From: Glossina fuscipes
Taxonomy: Eukaryota > Arthropoda > Insecta > Diptera > Glossinidae
Assembly (NCBI RefSeq): GCF_014805625.2
Contig: NW_023998459.1
Coordinates: 1,234,213-1,298,212, forward strand
DNA length: 64,000 nucleotides
Reading direction: 5' to 3'
Within the stretch, counting starts at the first letter, position 1, and each line of letters starts with the position of its first letter. The notes under the pieces are model-generated. The model was given only the letters and a program-made list of their open reading frames with translations. It did not search any database and was not told where the DNA came from. A program made the position numbers and the translations under genes. Shown piece by piece: positions 61,501 to 64,000 of this stretch.

Positions 61501-62984
61501 GAAAGCAATCATTTAGCTCTGATCTGTTATTGGGCAAAACGAAATTTGATAACCTATCACAGCAGGCATGGACAACGGGCATTTGTATTGAACATCTAGA
61601 TGGTCTGGGTGAATGTTCGTAAAAAGGCTTTAAATCAATATTTTCTGTTCAGCCTCTGAGACCTTAAGCATTCCACCAGCAAATAATAGGTAAGGAATTG
61701 AATAGTCGGAAAATCTGACATCATTATATATGTTTTTCGAATTTATAACACAGATTTCTGGATGGCAACATGTTGCAAACATCTGTTTTATCTGTTTATA
61801 AAGATAGATTCAAAAAAATAATTGAAATTCCCTTCCTGCCTACCAACTATAATGGTTTTTAGGCTTTCATAAATAAAGTTAAAACTTACAAATAAACGCG
61901 CAAACTACTATAGTGCATCATAAATATTTATATAACAAAAAAAATAAATAAATAAATAATTAATTTAAGATTAAAAAAATGTTGTTTTTTGAATTCTTCA
62001 CGGTTTTAAAACTTAAAATACATTTTAATTCCAAATAAAAAAATTAAAAAAAAATATTTGTACATTAATTTCTTTCAGTTTAATTTAAACAGAACGAAAA
62101 CAGAAAAGAAAATTATATTTTCAAGTGCCTTAGAAAATTTCAGAACACAAAAATTTATAAAGAAAAAGAATATCAAAAACAAAAAAAATATACGGGAAAA
62201 AGAAACATTAATATAAATACACCAAAAATCTTAAGAAATTTTCAATTATTAAATAAAAAAAATTTTGAAATTAGGTCAAGAAATAATGATTGAATTAACT
62301 AAATAGAGATATATGAGAACCGTAAGCTTTTAAACCGAATAGCTTTTAGGTAATATTTAAAGACACACAAAATATGTTAAAAACATTTTTTTCAAATATT
62401 CATTGAATAATAAATAATTCATTGCTTTCTTTAAAGCCATTGTACAATTCAAGCGTAATTTTAAACAAAACTAAAGACTATTATTGCCTTGGGGCGAATA
62501 TTGTGAATCCATCATCTGAGGAGAGGATTCGAATATGTTCTTACTTTAAAAACATCAAGAGACCGATCGAAGACATTTTACAAAATATATTTTCACGATT
62601 GACGACTAAGATAGTTACAAATCGCATTGTTATTGAATTTTGATTAATTTCTCTAAATTATCTTTCTATCGACATGCAGTGTAAGTTGGACATTCGCTAT
62701 AGATAATAAGCTGTTTTTTTGTTAAGGTGGGTACGTAGATGTTTTGCTCCAGGCAGGTTTATTTAAATAATCATAACGTTAACTTAATGCTAAAATTAAT
62801 GCTAAATCTATATTATAACAACTATTAAGCAGCAATATTTAATACATATTATTATGCTCTATCACTTGTAGTGCAATGGTATATTTTTTTTCCGTGTGCA
62901 TACAGCTCAGAGGACTTATGGTGGATCTATCTTTTGTTATACTGACCGATTCTGAACCGCTTTCTGAATGTATCTAAACTTGTC
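58597..62984. other. Long intergenic stretch, no supported gene
   Basis: The very AT-rich first part presumably holds the glycosyltransferase 3' UTR, but no clear poly-A signal could be tied to it. An R1/R2-like head (ATTATATTCGGTTCGGGACC then TAATACCCATCAC) is at about 60328-60370. A 73-codon frame at 62422-62643 (TTG-initiated) and a minus frame at 60930-61118 have no known domain. Confidence 0.45.
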
Positions 62985-63195
62985 TATCCGTCTTGTATTA
63001 TTATGTACAATCTGCAGGTCGCAAATTGTGACATGATGCAAATTGATGGAATTTGCTAGACCGGGCTGCTTTAGCCCAAGGGCAACCGCTATTGAAGATA
63101 TTCCGCATCAAAGCGGTTTTTCAACCTTACCATATACCGTATTATTTTGAAAAGTCAGTACACATAAAATATCCATAGACATTTTCCTATAGAAA
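62985..63195 (+). repeat. Dispersed repeat R2, 5' fragment
   Basis: Head sequence CTAAACTTGTCTATCCGTCT followed by a stretch resembling 34130-34290 (GCAAATTGTGACATGATGCA..., GCTTTAGCCCAAGGGCAACC, GGTTTTTCAACCTTACCATA). It stops about 80 bases before the mariner element. Confidence 0.55.
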
Positions 63196-63273
63196 GCGTA
63201 GATTATTTTGGTTTTAAATATGTCGAAAATGCCAACCTTTGCGATATTTTTCAAACTACTAAATCCACTTATA

Positions 63274-64000
63274 TTAGTTTGGGGAAAAAGAAATCCATTA
63301 TTTTTATATGAACTTCAGGACTTTATTTAATATGCTTCGGATTGTCCGATTTCGGTCAAATATGCACCGTTTTGTTGTATGATTTGTTGCCATTTTAAAG
63401 GTAACTTCAAAATGCCTCTCTCATAGAAGTCCTGGTCTCTATTTGCAAAAAACCCTAGTAGTCGATTTTCACAATCCTCCCTTAATCCTCCAATCCTCCC
63501 GATTTTCAAAATCCTCCCTGCATTAAAACTTCCCAACCAAGCTCCCGAACTTTCTGGCGAGTCACTGTAGATGTGTGTGGCCTAGCGTTGTCCTGGTGGA
63601 ACACGACACCTCTCCTGTTGACCAATTCTAGCCGTTTCTGGTCAATTGCTATCTTCAAACGGTCCAGTTGTTGACAGTAGAGATCAGAATTTAGCGTGTG
63701 GCCATATGGAAGCAACTCATAATAAATAATCCCCTTCCAGTCCCAACAAATGCATAGCAAAACCTTCCTGGCGGTTTGAGGTGCTTCACCGCTCTTTGAC
63801 CACGATCGTTTTGGCACAGGGTTATCGTATGTGATCCATTTCTCATCTCCAGTCACGATCCGTTTAAGAAATTCCGTTTGGCCAAGGCTTCGCAGATGGA
63901 AATTCGATCCATCACGTTTTTTTCTGTTAATTGGTGTGGCACCCAAACATCGAGCTTCTTTTTGAATCCAGCTTTGTGTAAATGGTTTAAAACTGTTTTA
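63274..64000 (-). mobile_element. Mariner transposon (mellifera/cecropia-like), decayed, runs off the window
   Basis: Minus-strand mariner. At the window end one frame gives HKAGFKKKLDVWVPHQL and MDRISICEALAKRN. After a frameshift near 63870 a second frame (63506-63946) gives FLKRIVTGDEKWITYDN with the first catalytic Asp, then KRSWSKSGEAPQTARK, VLLCICWDWKGIIYYELLP, and VVFHQDNARPHTSTVTRQKV with the second. The third Asp block (usually HPPYSPDLAPSD) is absent; short GGGAGGATT repeats occupy that place. A third frame (63327-63536) supplies the C-terminus, LLGFFANRDQDFYERGI and LPLKWQQIIQQNGAYL. The terminal inverted repeat probably begins TTAGTTTGGGGAAAAAGAAA after a TA at 63272. The transposase is inactive. 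Confidence 0.9.

Noticed and set aside
62422..62643. 73-codon frame after a CTTTCTTTAAAG acceptor-like sequence
   Set aside because: It begins with TTG, has no recognisable domain and has no matching upstream exon.
1..64000. CRISPR arrays, bacterial operons, riboswitches, rRNA and tRNA genes
   Set aside because: The sequence is eukaryotic and tandem repeats lack spacer structure. By eye I found no tRNA T-loop with a matching cloverleaf; a covariance-model scan would be decisive.

Overview
The window looks like AT-rich genomic DNA from a higher (cyclorrhaphan) fly. The evidence is two genes with short, canonical GT-AG introns, fly-type jockey-like, gypsy-like and mariner/Tc1 relics, and many dispersed degenerate repeats. 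A tephritid-like genome is my guess; the sequence alone does not fix the species.

Only about 6 kb (53.2-58.6 kb) holds convincing intact host genes, both on the plus strand. The first is a two-exon PolD3, the third subunit of DNA polymerase delta, with a canonical PCNA-binding box at its C-terminus and a second one inside. About 470 bp downstream is a five-exon Golgi type II glycosyltransferase of the B4GAT1-like (GT49) family. Both reading frames close exactly across every inferred splice junction. I see no functional link between the two beyond being neighbours.

The rest is mostly intergenic DNA and repeat fossils. 1-12 kb: a mori-like mariner relic, a Tc1-like relic, an irritans-like mariner relic and a dispersed repeat I call R1. 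12.4-15 kb: two 5'-truncated copies of one non-LTR retrotransposon. 18-21 kb: several R1 copies in both orientations. 23.2-24.1 kb: a roughly 0.8 kb inverted-repeat element. 25-30 kb: two more decayed copies of the same LINE, in opposite orientations. 31.6-35.8 kb: repeats R2, R1 and R3. 36.9-40.3 kb: a dead gypsy-like retrotransposon with gag and pol but no integrase. 45.3-46.4 kb: a palindromic TATAGTA array, a 10-N assembly gap, and a partial, internally deleted copy of a WDFY2-like WD40-FYVE gene. 46.4-47.7 kb: short tandem duplications. 48.5-51.7 kb: the longest LINE copy, with endonuclease and reverse transcriptase but lacking its YADD catalytic segment. 63.2 kb to the window end: a mellifera/cecropia-like mariner whose third catalytic Asp is lost.

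I found no rRNA, CRISPR array or recognisable tRNA gene. I did not find a convincing new multi-gene system. The best leads are the double PCNA box in PolD3, the rearranged WDFY2 copy beside the gap, the foldback element at 23.3-24.1 kb, and a conserved but unidentified ORF tail shared by the two R3 repeats.
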